Below the pieces are notes generated by a model. The model was not told the DNA's origin, ran no database searches, and saw only the letters and a list, made by a program, of their open reading frames with translations. From the NCBI RefSeq assembly GCF_023806125.1, contig NZ_JAMSKT010000009.1:1-64000 (forward strand): a stretch of 64,000 nucleotides of DNA. Reading direction: 5' to 3'. Every line of letters starts with the position of its first letter. Within the stretch, counting starts at the first letter, position 1. Shown here one piece after another: positions 1 to 7,912 of this stretch. The position numbers and the translations under genes were made by a program. This stretch comes from Clostridium caldaquaticum. GTDB lineage: Bacteria > Bacillota > Clostridia > Clostridiales > Clostridiaceae.

Positions 1-26
1 GTATAATACTTTTGCCCTTTTGCCAT

Positions 27-82
27 TGTAGACACTTCCTTCCCTTTTTATATTTTAAGACGTTCTACTTTTTGTGTCTACA
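27..82. repeat. Inverted repeat with 9-bp arms
   Basis: TGTAGACAC at 27-35 is matched by its reverse complement GTGTCTACA at 74-82, with 38 bp between them. The spacer is AT-rich and contains no ORF. It could be a remnant of an element end or a weak hairpin between host genes. No function can be assigned from one pair of arms. Confidence 0.35.
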
Positions 83-106
83 CTAATATACTAACACCAA
101 AATAAT

Positions 107-131
107 AGAGTGTCGACTTTGTCGACACTCT
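107..131 (-). terminator. Hairpin downstream of the radical SAM gene
   Basis: Perfect 11-bp arms (AGAGTGTCGAC / GTCGACACTCT) enclose a 3-nt loop, 9 bp beyond the stop codon of the minus-strand gene at 140-829. The minus strand continues ATTATTTT, a weak U tract. It is read as the terminator of that gene; the symmetry means it could also act on the plus strand. Confidence 0.6.
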
Positions 132-139
132 GAGCATTA

Positions 140-829
140 CTAAATATTTAGTAATGCATTTGAAATTTCCTCAAATCTTTCATCAGTTATACCAAGTTTT
201 TTCTTAAATTTTTCATCTTCTATTCTTGCAATAATTATTTTATCAGGAGATATTTTCTTAATAATATTTTTCATTTTCTGAATTGATTCTTCATCATCGT
301 TATAGCCCTTAATTAGAGTAATTTCAAATATAAATTTACCTTTGTATTGTTTATTAAAGGAAACCATGTTTGAAATATATTCTTCTAACGTATACCCTTC
401 AATCGGTCTTTGGGTTTTTTGAAAATCTTCTTCTCTTATTACTTTTATCTCTCCAATAACTTCATCACACTTATTGGCAATTTTCATATATTCATCTCTG
501 CCTAGTAAATATCCATTAGAAAGCAGTCTTACAGGTAAACCTTTGTCTTTAATTAAATCAATAATATCACCAATTTTATCATTGACCAAGGCTTCTCCTT
601 TTGAGTTAATAAAAATTAATTCTGCTTTAGTATTTTCTATTATGCTTTCCAGTTCTTTTAATGAACAATCCATATCATCAAATGACTTTTGGGTATCCAC
701 CTTATTTTGTGACCTTCCGAGAGGACAAAATATACAGTCAAAGTTACAATGCTTTTCAGGAAGTATGTTTACCTCCAGTACCCTTCTTCCATCTTCAATA
801 TAAATATCTTTATAACTGAAACCACCCAT
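140..829 (-). CDS. Radical SAM domain protein (COG0731-like)
   Basis: A short radical SAM protein of about 229 residues. The [4Fe-4S]/SAM-binding motif CNFDCIFC (CX3CX2C) lies near residue 30, followed by a glycine-containing strand (INSKGEAL) in the position of the family's GGE motif and a SNGYLL strand typical of the TIM barrel. There is no SPASM or other C-terminal cysteine cluster. The size and opening resemble the COG0731 group related to wybutosine enzymes, but the substrate cannot be inferred. I chose the second in-frame start (ATG at 829) because AAGGAGG precedes it at a good distance. It follows the B3/B4 gene by 18 nt, so the two are probably cotranscribed. Confidence 0.7.
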   Translation of the reverse strand: MGGFSYKDIYIEDGRRVLEVNILPEKHCNFDCIFCPLGRSQNKVDTQKSFDDMDCSLKELESIIENTKAELIFINSKGEALVNDKIGDIIDLIKDKGLPVRLLSNGYLLGRDEYMKIANKCDEVIGEIKVIREEDFQKTQRPIEGYTLEEYISNMVSFNKQYKGKFIFEITLIKGYNDDEESIQKMKNIIKKISPDKIIIARIEDEKFKKKLGITDERFEEISNALLNI

Positions 830-847
830 CACCTTATCCTCCTTAAA

Positions 848-1555
848 TTACTTTATTGATATTTCTTTATTGTTAATATCAAGAATTGAAATCTTACATG
901 TTCCACCTAAATTATCCTCTACTGTTTTTGCTAAATCTTTCAAAGCATTCTCAAACTCTTCTATTCTTTTTTCATCAATTAATTCAATGCACAAAAAAGC
1001 ATTCTTTGTATTTTCAGTGAGCATCGTTCTTACTGATTCACGCCAATTCCAGCATCTGCAAATTGCTCCCTCATTATCTTTATACACTATCTCACCTTCA
1101 TATGGTGGTTCATTTTTATCCGTTCCTAATGTAACAAAATTTTCATTTCCAACTGCCTTAGTCAACCTTATATTACCAGAAAATGTATCAATATCCTCAC
1201 CACCGCAGGGTAATGCATATCTTAATGAAATACAGTTATAAATATCAACTAGTGGATTAATAGTCCCTAAATGGTTTCCATTATGCACTCTCTTTAGTAA
1301 CGCCTCAATAGATGACCTTGCACCCTTCTTTGTTTTAAACTTTTGAAATGCTTCTCTCCATACTTTTATTACTTCGTTACTGCTAAATTCTTCATTCTGT
1401 AGATATTTTAAGGCTTCCTTTTCTGCCTCTAAAAGCATTTCTTTGTATTTCTCTTCATTCTTTATAGAGTTATCTATATCATTGCAGATAATGATTCCTA
1501 TCTTTGCATAAGGAAATAAGCTCCAAAAATCATCTTCAATAACAAACTTTTTCAT
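848..1555 (-). CDS. B3/B4 tRNA-binding-domain protein
   Basis: A 235-residue stand-alone B3/B4-type protein, related to the editing-module domain of the phenylalanyl-tRNA synthetase beta subunit. The features I recognise are the central segment with LVDIYNCISLRYALPCGGED and the later CRCWNWRE strand, which is how free-standing B3/4 proteins of clostridia look. They are presumed to bind or edit tRNA or a free amino acid, but the substrate of this group is not established. The start is well supported by AAGGAGGAATTAAA-ATG. It lies just upstream of the radical SAM gene in the same direction. It is host chromosome, not phage. Confidence 0.65.
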   Translation of the reverse strand: MKKFVIEDDFWSLFPYAKIGIIICNDIDNSIKNEEKYKEMLLEAEKEALKYLQNEEFSSNEVIKVWREAFQKFKTKKGARSSIEALLKRVHNGNHLGTINPLVDIYNCISLRYALPCGGEDIDTFSGNIRLTKAVGNENFVTLGTDKNEPPYEGEIVYKDNEGAICRCWNWRESVRTMLTENTKNAFLCIELIDEKRIEEFENALKDLAKTVEDNLGGTCKISILDINNKEISIK

Positions 1556-1664
1556 TTTAATTCCTCCTTCATATTAAAATGAGATAGCTACATATTTTAC
1601 GCTTATCACTTTTTTTCGGTAAAATAATACTTATTTTTTATTGTTTCTAAACTATATAAGATTA

Positions 1665-1985
1665 TTAGTCTAATGATATTAATTTTAGACCAACGATTCC
1701 AATAACTATAAATACAATACAAATCAGACGCATCAAATTAATCGGTTCTTTAAATAAAACAATGCCTAAGACTGCAGTGCCAACAGTTCCAATACCTGTC
1801 CAAATTGCATATGCATTGCCTAGTGGTAAGCTTTTTAAAGACAATGATAAAAAATAAAAACTTGCAACCATTCCTATAACAGTTAATATGCTAGGTAGTA
1901 TTTTTGTAAATCCATGTGAATACTTCATCCCCATTGCCCAGCCTACTTCAAAAAAACCTGCTACAACTAAATAAATCCACTCCAT
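1665..1985 (-). CDS. gdx: SMR-family guanidinium exporter (Gdx/SugE type)
   Basis: A 106-residue, four-helix small multidrug resistance protein of normal family length. It carries the SugE/Gdx signature rather than the EmrE one: G10, the proton/substrate-binding E13, W16, the KYSHGF segment at 21-26, and GNAYAIW with W62 in helix 3. Gdx proteins exchange guanidinium for protons across the cytoplasmic membrane as antiparallel dimers. The assignment as a guanidinium exporter rather than a general drug pump is strongly supported by the guanidine-I riboswitch in its leader. The start has GAGAGGTAGAG upstream. It is a single-gene transcription unit. Confidence 0.93.
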   Translation of the reverse strand: MEWIYLVVAGFFEVGWAMGMKYSHGFTKILPSILTVIGMVASFYFLSLSLKSLPLGNAYAIWTGIGTVGTAVLGIVLFKEPINLMRLICIVFIVIGIVGLKLISLD

Positions 1986-2056
1986 AAACTCTACCTCTCT
2001 AAATTAGTAGTTAAGATTAATATAATAATATCTTATGGTTTATTTAAAAGAAGATA

Positions 2057-2105
2057 AAAACAAAAAAGCCATAAGAAATATTATTAAAATATCTCCCAGG
2101 CTTTT
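2057..2105 (-). terminator. Riboswitch-controlled intrinsic terminator
   Basis: On the minus strand AAGCCTGGGAGAT pairs with ATTTCTTATGGCTT across a short AU loop and is followed by TTTTTTG. The 5' arm is the conserved 3' end of the riboswitch aptamer, so ligand binding and terminator formation are mutually exclusive. This predicts transcription read-through into gdx when guanidine is bound, the usual ON logic of this class. Confidence 0.85.
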
Positions 2106-2180
2106 ATCCTTCCGTGTACACAGTTACCTGTGCGTCTTCTCTTGGACCAGCCAGTTATAAACTGCGGAACCCTAGAAAAC
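2091..2180 (-). promoter_or_regulatory. Guanidine-I (ykkC) riboswitch
   Basis: The minus strand shows the conserved blocks of the guanidine-I aptamer in order: CTAGGGTTCCG near 2177-2165, ACTGGCTGGTCCAAGAG in the first arm, and ACACGGAAGGATAAAAGCC with GGGAG at the 3' end. The spacing and the embedded terminator match the ykkC-yxkD leader family. It sits between a good promoter (2230-2258) and gdx, so it controls export of guanidinium in response to guanidinium. Confidence 0.95.
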
Positions 2181-2205
2181 TAAACTATAAAACTTTTTTT
2201 GTAAT

Positions 2206-2225
2206 TTATAAGTTATAACTTATAA
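2206..2225. promoter_or_regulatory. Perfect 20-bp palindrome over the gdx transcription start
   Basis: The sequence TTATAAGTTA is followed directly by its reverse complement TAACTTATAA. It lies just downstream of the -10 box at 2230-2235, so it covers the expected +1 of the riboswitch transcript. This is where a dimeric repressor would be expected to bind. No regulator gene is adjacent, and a 5' RNA hairpin is the alternative reading. Confidence 0.5.
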
Positions 2226-2229
2226 ATCT

Positions 2230-2258
2230 ATATTAGCATAGTGGTAGATTTAAGTCAA
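2230..2258 (-). promoter_or_regulatory. gdx promoter
   Basis: TTGACT (2258-2253) and TAATAT (2235-2230) are separated by 17 bp on the minus strand, about 50 bp upstream of the riboswitch aptamer. This is a near-consensus SigA-type promoter. Confidence 0.75.
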
Positions 2259-2356
2259 CTTAACATTTTTCCTTCAAAATTTTACAACTGCGTATTAGCT
2301 ATGTGATTTATTATATTAAACATTTCCTTGTAATTAAATCAATTTTATATAATAAT

Positions 2357-2929
2357 TTATGTGATTTGTATAGGCTCCTCAGGAACAGCAGTGAGCCATG
2401 AACTAATTATTGTTGCATCCACTCCTTCGGCATCCTCATCACAAATAAATCTGTAGTTTCCATCAAAATCTCTTGAATAGAATTTACCCTTTAGCTTTGC
2501 ACTCTGTGCCTTTGGCTTTTCTGCCTCTGTATCATATTCATCTGTAGCAAGCTCAAACTTACCTTTCAAAAGCCATACATACCTATACTTTCCGTTGTTC
2601 TTCTTAGATTTAAAACCTAAAGCCAAAGTTGGTGGCATATCATCCTTATTTTCAATAAGAACACCTTTCACAACCTTTGCACCTTGAAGTTTTGCTCTGC
2701 TTGTAAGGGAAAGCTGGTTAACTTCTATTTCAACATCTACACCTTCAAAAGCAGTAATAATATCTTCCACCGCATCATCAGAATAAATATTATCTGAATT
2801 TGATTTTGGAGAAAGCTTTGCACTTATTGCTCTTTCTAGCTTTATTGGTGGATCATATGCAGCTCCCGTAGCATCATCTGTTTTTAGGATAGCTATATGA
2901 ATATCTCTAAGTCCTATCTGTCTAGCCAT
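2357..2929 (-). CDS. Phage major tail (tail tube) protein, prophage B
   Basis: A 190-residue tail tube protein of the phi13-type major tail family. It starts MARQIGLRDIHIA and contains the recognisable block DMPPTLALGFKSKKNNGKYR. It is about 85-90% identical over its length to the 190-residue protein at 39864-40436 of prophage A, with the same start and length. I used ATG 2929, preceded by GGAGAGTGATTCAA, instead of a start 9 nt further out; it overlaps the upstream gene by 8 nt. This is the last phage gene of prophage B: the tail chaperone, tape measure and later genes that should follow are missing, and host sequence begins within about 150 bp. Confidence 0.88.
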   Translation of the reverse strand: MARQIGLRDIHIAILKTDDATGAAYDPPIKLERAISAKLSPKSNSDNIYSDDAVEDIITAFEGVDVEIEVNQLSLTSRAKLQGAKVVKGVLIENKDDMPPTLALGFKSKKNNGKYRYVWLLKGKFELATDEYDTEAEKPKAQSAKLKGKFYSRDFDGNYRFICDEDAEGVDATIISSWLTAVPEEPIQIT

Positions 2930-3266
2930 TTGAATCACTCTCCATTTCTTCTAAATAATAAAATTTAAGACCTTTATGATAGATTTTTGTATCTTCTTCA
3001 TAAAGGTCTATTTCGTTTAATCTTTTAAACCCTGCCTTCAGCAAAAGTTCTTTTATAGTTTTGACTATCTCTGTGTAATCAGCCTTTGACCACACATCCA
3101 CTTGGATATAATGTGCTGTTAAAGCTTCCTCATCATCTTCATACTCTTCACCTGAAGTTAAATACTCATGAAAAGTAATATAAGTTTCTGATTTTCCACT
3201 GTACTTTTGAAAAGCTACTGGAATTTTAAGTGGCTTTAAGGTATCTATAATCAATTTATTTATCAT
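2922..3266 (-). CDS. Phage tail completion / neck protein, prophage B
   Basis: A 114-residue protein between the HK97 gp10-like protein and the tail tube protein, the position of tail completion (gp17/DUF3168-like) proteins that cap the tail at the neck. It is close to identical to the 109-residue protein at 40439-40768. It overlaps the previous gene by 4 nt and the next by 8 nt. The family name is inferred mainly from position and length, while its status as a phage neck gene is secure. Confidence 0.75.
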   Translation of the reverse strand: MINKLIIDTLKPLKIPVAFQKYSGKSETYITFHEYLTSGEEYEDDEEALTAHYIQVDVWSKADYTEIVKTIKELLLKAGFKRLNEIDLYEEDTKIYHKGLKFYYLEEMESDSNG

Positions 3267-3655
3267 TCCTCAAGTCCCCTTTGCAGTTCTTCCTTTATAA
3301 TGTTATTTATCTCTCTTTTATTCTCACGAACAGATTTCTCTGCCCAATGTTGAGCTGGCTGTGTACTTGTCCCCCATTCGCTGAATTTTGAATAAAAGAA
3401 CTCTGAATTATCTCCTTTATTTGGACCAATCTCTACAAAGTCCATTCCATTTTCTTTTTCTATATCTGAAACCTTTATATTATCAGCCATATGTTTTTTA
3501 CTTAAACTTGACCTTGGAGCATTTTTCTCCATACTGCTTTTCACCAAGTTTCCAGCCTTATCAAGAGCTTTTTTCTTTATTATTTCACCTTTAGCACCAA
3601 GTTTATTAACTCTATCTATAACTTCCTGCATTCCTTCAAGCTCTATTTTAGCCAC
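3263..3655 (-). CDS. HK97 gp10-family head-tail protein, prophage B
   Basis: A 130-residue HK97 gp10-like protein: N-terminal amphipathic helix (KIELEGMQEVIDRVNKLG), a KKALDKAGNLVKSSMEKNAP segment, and a C-terminal AQHWAEKSVRENKREI helix typical of the family. The start is GTG at 3655, preceded by GGAGGTTGATATCA. The same GTG start in prophage A gives exactly the same length, which supports it. It functions in joining head and tail. It is closely similar to 40765-41157. Confidence 0.88.
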   Translation of the reverse strand: MAKIELEGMQEVIDRVNKLGAKGEIIKKKALDKAGNLVKSSMEKNAPRSSLSKKHMADNIKVSDIEKENGMDFVEIGPNKGDNSEFFYSKFSEWGTSTQPAQHWAEKSVRENKREINNIIKEELQRGLEE

Positions 3656-3974
3656 TGATATCAACCTCCATAGCCTTGATTTCTATAAACTTATTTGCAT
3701 ATTTAATGTTATCTATAGCGGTTATATTGTACTGCTTTCCATCAAAGCTTATCCTCATACTTTCAGTAATGTCTTTAAAAAATCTAACAGTAAACTTCAC
3801 AGTTTTTTCAGCTTGAACAGCGGCTGCTGCAAAGTACTCTCTGCCATTTAAATTAGAAACAGCTGCCCACACTATCTTATGATCTACCCAAGTTTCAACA
3901 TCAAATCCATTTTCGTTAGTAGTTGCAACTAAGATTTGAAAAGTAATTCTATATTTAAGATTTCCTATTTTCAC
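3648..3974 (-). CDS. Phage head-tail adaptor (SPP1 gp16-like), prophage B
   Basis: A 108-residue head-tail joining protein of the Phage_H_T_join type, with the family features RITFQ near the N terminus, W-(x)4-W-A-A-V in the middle and an R-(x)-F-(x)4-Y-(x)-I-x-x-I-D core. A GTG start at 3974 gives exactly the length of the prophage A counterpart (108 residues, 41150-41476), although an ATG exists 30 nt upstream at 4004 inside the preceding gene. It would seal the connector during head completion. Confidence 0.8.
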   Translation of the reverse strand: MKIGNLKYRITFQILVATTNENGFDVETWVDHKIVWAAVSNLNGREYFAAAAVQAEKTVKFTVRFFKDITESMRISFDGKQYNITAIDNIKYANKFIEIKAMEVDISG

Positions 3975-3978
3975 AATA

Positions 3979-4254
3979 TCACCAGCTTTCTTTCCTATAT
4001 GCAAATAAAAGCCTTGTCATAACCTCAATAACAGCCTTAATATCAGCTTTTTCACGTTCTTCATACATATTTGCTACAGCATATAAAATTAATTGTTTTA
4101 CAGCTTCAGGTACTACAGTTAGCTCTGTTAATGGATACCTTAGCACTCCTTCACACAATTCTTCAGCTGCTAAAATGAATTTAGTGATGAGTGTATTTTC
4201 CTCATCACCATCAACCCTTAAATATAATTTAACCTCTTCAAGTGAAAGAACCAT
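3979..4254 (-). CDS. Phage head-tail connector (gp6-like), prophage B
   Basis: A 91-residue connector protein with the family pattern LEEVKLYLRVDGDEENTLI at the start, then a helical segment and the ANMYEERE stretch. These proteins form the ring below the portal. The prophage A equivalent at 41473-42045 is twice as long (190 residues) and only distantly similar, so the two prophages differ here while the following three genes are nearly the same. The ATG has GGAGGTGAGTGT upstream. Confidence 0.8.
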   Translation of the reverse strand: MVLSLEEVKLYLRVDGDEENTLITKFILAAEELCEGVLRYPLTELTVVPEAVKQLILYAVANMYEEREKADIKAVIEVMTRLLFAYRKESW

Positions 4255-4271
4255 ACACTCACCTCCAACTG

Positions 4272-4691
4272 CTATACTGAAAATCTTGGCTTATCACTTA
4301 TGGCGTATATTGCTCCTGGTACAGTAGAAGAAGTAATTGCTGTAGTTTTTAAAATTACTCTGTCAAACTCCTTTGAAGCAAGCATATTTGCTGTAACTTT
4401 TATAAGATAGTATTTTACTGCTCCTGATGCCCCTCCAATAGATACTTGCTTGCCTGTTGGTTCTACTTCAACAAATCCATTATTACCTTTCTCAGCAAAT
4501 AAAAAAGGAACTGCTGATGCTTCACCAGTAGCTCCTGATCTTCCTTCAACTGTTATTGTTGTATTTGCTGCTGTTCCTTCTCCACTTTCAACTAAGAAGG
4601 TAATTTCTTGATAGTTATTAAGTTCTATTTCAGATGTTGTAATTGCTGAAGCAAAAATTGCTCCTGGTATTTTTAAATCAGTTATTCTCAT
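4272..4691 (-). CDS. Unknown head protein after the capsid gene, prophage B
   Basis: A 139-residue, Gly/Ser/Thr-rich, beta-predicted protein located directly downstream of the major capsid gene. I do not recognise a family. Position and composition suggest a head decoration or stabilising protein. The gene at the same place in prophage A (42086-42562) is also Ala/Val/Thr-rich but not obviously similar in sequence. The start follows GGAGGTAATTATAT. Confidence 0.5.
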   Translation of the reverse strand: MRITDLKIPGAIFASAITTSEIELNNYQEITFLVESGEGTAANTTITVEGRSGATGEASAVPFLFAEKGNNGFVEVEPTGKQVSIGGASGAVKYYLIKVTANMLASKEFDRVILKTTAITSSTVPGAIYAISDKPRFSV

Positions 4692-4706
4692 ATATAATTA
4701 CCTCCA

Positions 4707-5984
4707 CTAATTTCTCTTAGCCAAAGCCACGAATGGGCTTGTTGAATTACTTCCCTTATATGATGTAAGTGGCTTACTCCATATTGGTTGTCCATCTACT
4801 CTGTAGATAAATCTGAATACACTCTCATCATATAAGAAACGCACATGTATAGAGGAAGCTGCATTAATTCCTCCCTTATCAATTAAAAGGTACTGACTTA
4901 GATCAGCTAATAGAATATCTCCAACTTCTCCAACTGCTGAGCATTGTTCAAGCGGCATCACAGGTCTACCAAATAAAGTGGTATATGGTACTTCAGAAAG
5001 TCCTCCTGCTGGAATGTATACTGGCTTATCTCCAACTCTAAAAGTGTAAAGAAGAGGTTCAATTTCTTGATTAACATACCATACAGCATTTCCCCTGCTT
5101 CTAGCCCATAGTCTTGCCCACATATTTAATAAATTTTGAACTGTAATCATTTCAGTTTGCCCACTATCTTTTCCTACTTTTACAAGAGCTTCAGAATTTA
5201 ATATTCCTAATGGTTGTCCACTTCCTATACCATTTAATATAGCATCATCAATTTTAAATCCAAATTCTTCTGCAAAGGCCTGTCTTAAAACACTTTCAAG
5301 TGCTGCTGCATTCTGAAGAAGTTCATCTGTTGCATAACAAAGACCTGTAAGTTTCTTAAGGGATAAATCCATTGTTCTAAACTTAGGCTTAGAAGCTGTA
5401 TGTTGGTCTGCTTCATTCTCCCAGTAAGTCTGAACTCCCCCCCATCTTGAACCATTAGCTCTGCTGCTTTCATCAATAGCATTAATCTTTAGTCCATTGG
5501 CATTGGTTGAAATAGGAATTTTTCTAACCTTTGAAGCTAGAATACCTGTTTCATAAGTTCTCTTTAGAAGCTCAGTAACAAAGTCCTGTTGAACTAAAAA
5601 ACCTCCGTCAGAAGGAACACTTTCATTCATTCCAGTTGCAGCCCTAGTTGTAAGTCTTGGGTCAATTCTTCCATCTGGTGAAGCTGACCTATATACTGCC
5701 ATCATTTGTTCTCCAAAGCTAGCAAATCTTTTCTCATCATTTTGAGGTGTTGGCTTTACTGGTGGAATATCAGTATCTGGTGTAGGTTCATCATCTACTC
5801 CTATAGCCTCAGCCCTTTTTATTGTTTCATCCCACTTACGCATTTCTTCCTCAAGTTGCTTTACATTTTTATCTTCTTCTTCAGTTAAAAATCTGCCTTC
5901 CTTTTGGGCCTGATCAATTATTGCTAGTGCCTTAAGTCTTAAATCATTCTTTCTTGCAAGCATTTCTTTTATTTTTTTACTCAT
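4707..5984 (-). CDS. Major capsid protein (HK97 fold), prophage B
   Basis: A 425-residue HK97-family capsid precursor. Residues 1 to about 95 are a charged, coiled-coil-like delta (scaffold) domain. The mature part begins around the RLTTRAATGMNESVPSDGGFLV block, followed by ENEADQ, LQNAAALESVLRQAF and a C-terminal VRFLYDESVFRFIYRVDGQP. The protease at 5997-6638 would remove the delta domain. It is clearly homologous to the capsid at 43501-44784, but more diverged than the neck proteins. Confidence 0.93.
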   Translation of the reverse strand: MSKKIKEMLARKNDLRLKALAIIDQAQKEGRFLTEEEDKNVKQLEEEMRKWDETIKRAEAIGVDDEPTPDTDIPPVKPTPQNDEKRFASFGEQMMAVYRSASPDGRIDPRLTTRAATGMNESVPSDGGFLVQQDFVTELLKRTYETGILASKVRKIPISTNANGLKINAIDESSRANGSRWGGVQTYWENEADQHTASKPKFRTMDLSLKKLTGLCYATDELLQNAAALESVLRQAFAEEFGFKIDDAILNGIGSGQPLGILNSEALVKVGKDSGQTEMITVQNLLNMWARLWARSRGNAVWYVNQEIEPLLYTFRVGDKPVYIPAGGLSEVPYTTLFGRPVMPLEQCSAVGEVGDILLADLSQYLLIDKGGINAASSIHVRFLYDESVFRFIYRVDGQPIWSKPLTSYKGSNSTSPFVALAKRN

Positions 5985-5996
5985 ATATTTGTCCTC

Positions 5997-6638
5997 CTAC
6001 ATTAAATTAAATTTTTGCTTTAGCATTTCAAGCTTTCTTAAATTCTTAGATATTTCTGCTTCATTGCTGCTTTTAAGCTGATTCTTTCTTGCTTTGTAAA
6101 CCTCATCAGCACTTCTCACTCCAACACTTGTTTGTGGGTAGGCTGGAAAGGTCACAGGAGATACATCAAAAAGCTTCACTTTTTGAAGTTCTCTTACATC
6201 CATGCCGTCTTCATGCCCCCATCTATCCTCTATAACTAAAAAACCGAAGCTCATCTGACTGATGTCACCTCGGTCTATACTCACAGTTAAATCCCTTGCC
6301 CACTGTGTATCTGGTGGAGTAATTCTTACAAGTAATCCTTTTTGTGTTTCCTTAAGTTCTAATGTTCCTGCTTTGTTTCTTCCAAGTACATAGTTTGGAT
6401 CATGATTAAAAAGTGCTCTTATATCATCGGTCTGAATGGTTTCGCTAAAAGCTCCTGGTAGTACCTTTTCTTTAAAAGGAAACATACCTCCAAGCTCCTC
6501 AGACCACTGATTAAAAACAGCTGCATGACCTTCAATTATAGGAATAGCTTTATTTTCACCTTCTTCTGTGTTAGCTTCCAGAACTCTTAGTTCCGTTAGT
6601 TCCACTGTTCTGCGTTCCATCTGACTTTTGGTTGCCAT
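5997..6638 (-). CDS. HK97-family prohead protease, prophage B
   Basis: A 213-residue prohead maturation protease of the HK97 (U35) type. The core includes EGHAAVFNQWSE, ALFNHDPNYVLGR (the catalytic histidine region), ISQMSFGF (the serine region) and LFDVSPVTFPAYPQTS, all family landmarks. The start is ATG 6638 with GGAGGTGAAG upstream; the gene overlaps the end of the portal gene by 68 nt. It cleaves the capsid precursor inside the prohead. Prophage A uses a ClpP-type protease at this position instead. Confidence 0.92.
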   Translation of the reverse strand: MATKSQMERRTVELTELRVLEANTEEGENKAIPIIEGHAAVFNQWSEELGGMFPFKEKVLPGAFSETIQTDDIRALFNHDPNYVLGRNKAGTLELKETQKGLLVRITPPDTQWARDLTVSIDRGDISQMSFGFLVIEDRWGHEDGMDVRELQKVKLFDVSPVTFPAYPQTSVGVRSADEVYKARKNQLKSSNEAEISKNLRKLEMLKQKFNLM

Positions 6639-7860
6639 TATCTTCACCTCCATTGTTTTTTAAAGCTGCTGTTGCAGTCATCATATTTCCATTAACAAGA
6701 TATAAATCCCCTCCCATTTCTTCAGGAATAGGGTTTAAATCTTCAAATTCCCTTATATCATTGGCACTGTACCAACCGTTCTGCCTTCCAACAGCATATC
6801 CATCCATTCTCGTTTTAAAATCTCCTCTTAGAAGGCCATCAACCGTAAATTTTGTAAAATATAAAGCCCTCTCCTCTTCAGGAATAAGAGCTTTCTGTAT
6901 TGCTTGTTCCCACCTAACAAGCCATGGTCTAATTGTATGAACTACAAAATCTATGGATTGATGCTCTATATTTGAGAAGGTGGCTCTTTCTAGGTCTCCA
7001 ATTAAATGCGGTGGCACTCTGAATATTCTACAAATTTCGTTTAACTGAAACTTACGTGTTTCTAAAAACTGTGCATCATTTGGAGGAATACCTATCTCTT
7101 TATAAGTCATTCCTTCCTCAAGCACAGCAATCTTGTGAGAATTTTGTACTCCTTTATATACCTCTTCCCAAGACTTTCTAAGCCTTTCTGGGTCCTTAAC
7201 TATTCCTGGATGCTGAAGTATTCCACCTGGCCTTGCTCCGTTTGAGAAAAATCTAGAACCAAATTCTTCAGTAGCCTGTGCAAGCCCTATAGTTTCTCTA
7301 GCCATGCTAATTGGTGATAAGCCTTTTATACCATCGAAACTTAGCCCACAAATATGCAGTATTTGTTCACTGCTATACACAATTTCCTGTGTTCCACCTG
7401 TATATCTATAAATTAATTTATTGGTTCCTGGTTCTCTTTCTACCCTCACATAGGCAGGATGCAGTGGCCATAGCTCTGCAATCTGATTTCCTCTTTTTAT
7501 AATCTGTGCATAGGCATTTCCCCATAACAGCAAATGAGTCATCATTGTCTCTCTAAAAGAAAAGCTAGTCATATCACTGTTTGGCATATCATGAAGTACA
7601 GTATATAAAGGATGGTATGTTGCCTTTTCCTTTCCTCTTGGAAGCCTTTTATATAAAGGCAGCGGCAAGCTTGCTACTGTTTCTGCAATAACCCTGACAC
7701 AAGCATAAACAGCAGAGATTCTCATTGCAGTTTCTTCGTTAACCACAACTCCAGCTCTGCTGCTTACATTTAAATCCTCACCAAGTAAAAAAGCCTTCAC
7801 ACTATCTGAGATAGGTGCGGCTCTTGCTTCTATTTTATTTTTAAAAAAGGGTATTTTCAT
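6571..7860 (-). CDS. Phage portal protein (HK97 family), prophage B
   Basis: A 429-residue portal protein: the dodecameric ring at the capsid vertex through which DNA is packaged. Typical blocks are VYACVRVIAETVASLPLPLY, LLWGNAYAQI, FRVPPHLIGDLERATFSNIE and RPWLVRWEQAIQ. The C terminus is a low-complexity Gly/Asn/Ser tail that overlaps the protease gene. It is only moderately similar to the portal at 46110-47363. The start has AGGAGGTGAACCA just ahead, immediately after the terminator at 7885-7907. Confidence 0.95.
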   Translation of the reverse strand: MKIPFFKNKIEARAAPISDSVKAFLLGEDLNVSSRAGVVVNEETAMRISAVYACVRVIAETVASLPLPLYKRLPRGKEKATYHPLYTVLHDMPNSDMTSFSFRETMMTHLLLWGNAYAQIIKRGNQIAELWPLHPAYVRVEREPGTNKLIYRYTGGTQEIVYSSEQILHICGLSFDGIKGLSPISMARETIGLAQATEEFGSRFFSNGARPGGILQHPGIVKDPERLRKSWEEVYKGVQNSHKIAVLEEGMTYKEIGIPPNDAQFLETRKFQLNEICRIFRVPPHLIGDLERATFSNIEHQSIDFVVHTIRPWLVRWEQAIQKALIPEEERALYFTKFTVDGLLRGDFKTRMDGYAVGRQNGWYSANDIREFEDLNPIPEEMGGDLYLVNGNMMTATAALKNNGGEDNGNQKSDGTQNSGTNGTKSSGS

Positions 7861-7884
7861 TGGTTCACCTCCTGAAAATGAAAT

Positions 7885-7907
7885 AAGCGTGGTTTATTGC
7901 CACGCTT
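7885..7907 (-). terminator. Terminator of the inserted two-gene module
   Basis: Perfect 8-bp stem AAGCGTGG / CCACGCTT with a 7-nt loop, followed on the minus strand by ATTTCATTTT. It lies 6 bp beyond the stop codon of the 7913-8401 gene and ahead of the portal ribosome binding site, so it ends the module's own transcript. Confidence 0.85.
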
Positions 7908-7912
7908 TTAAA

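Noticed and set aside
140-829. Radical SAM gene considered as part of a RiPP cluster
   Set aside because: No small peptide, PqqD-like or transporter gene nearby; it is grouped with a B3/B4 housekeeping-type gene.
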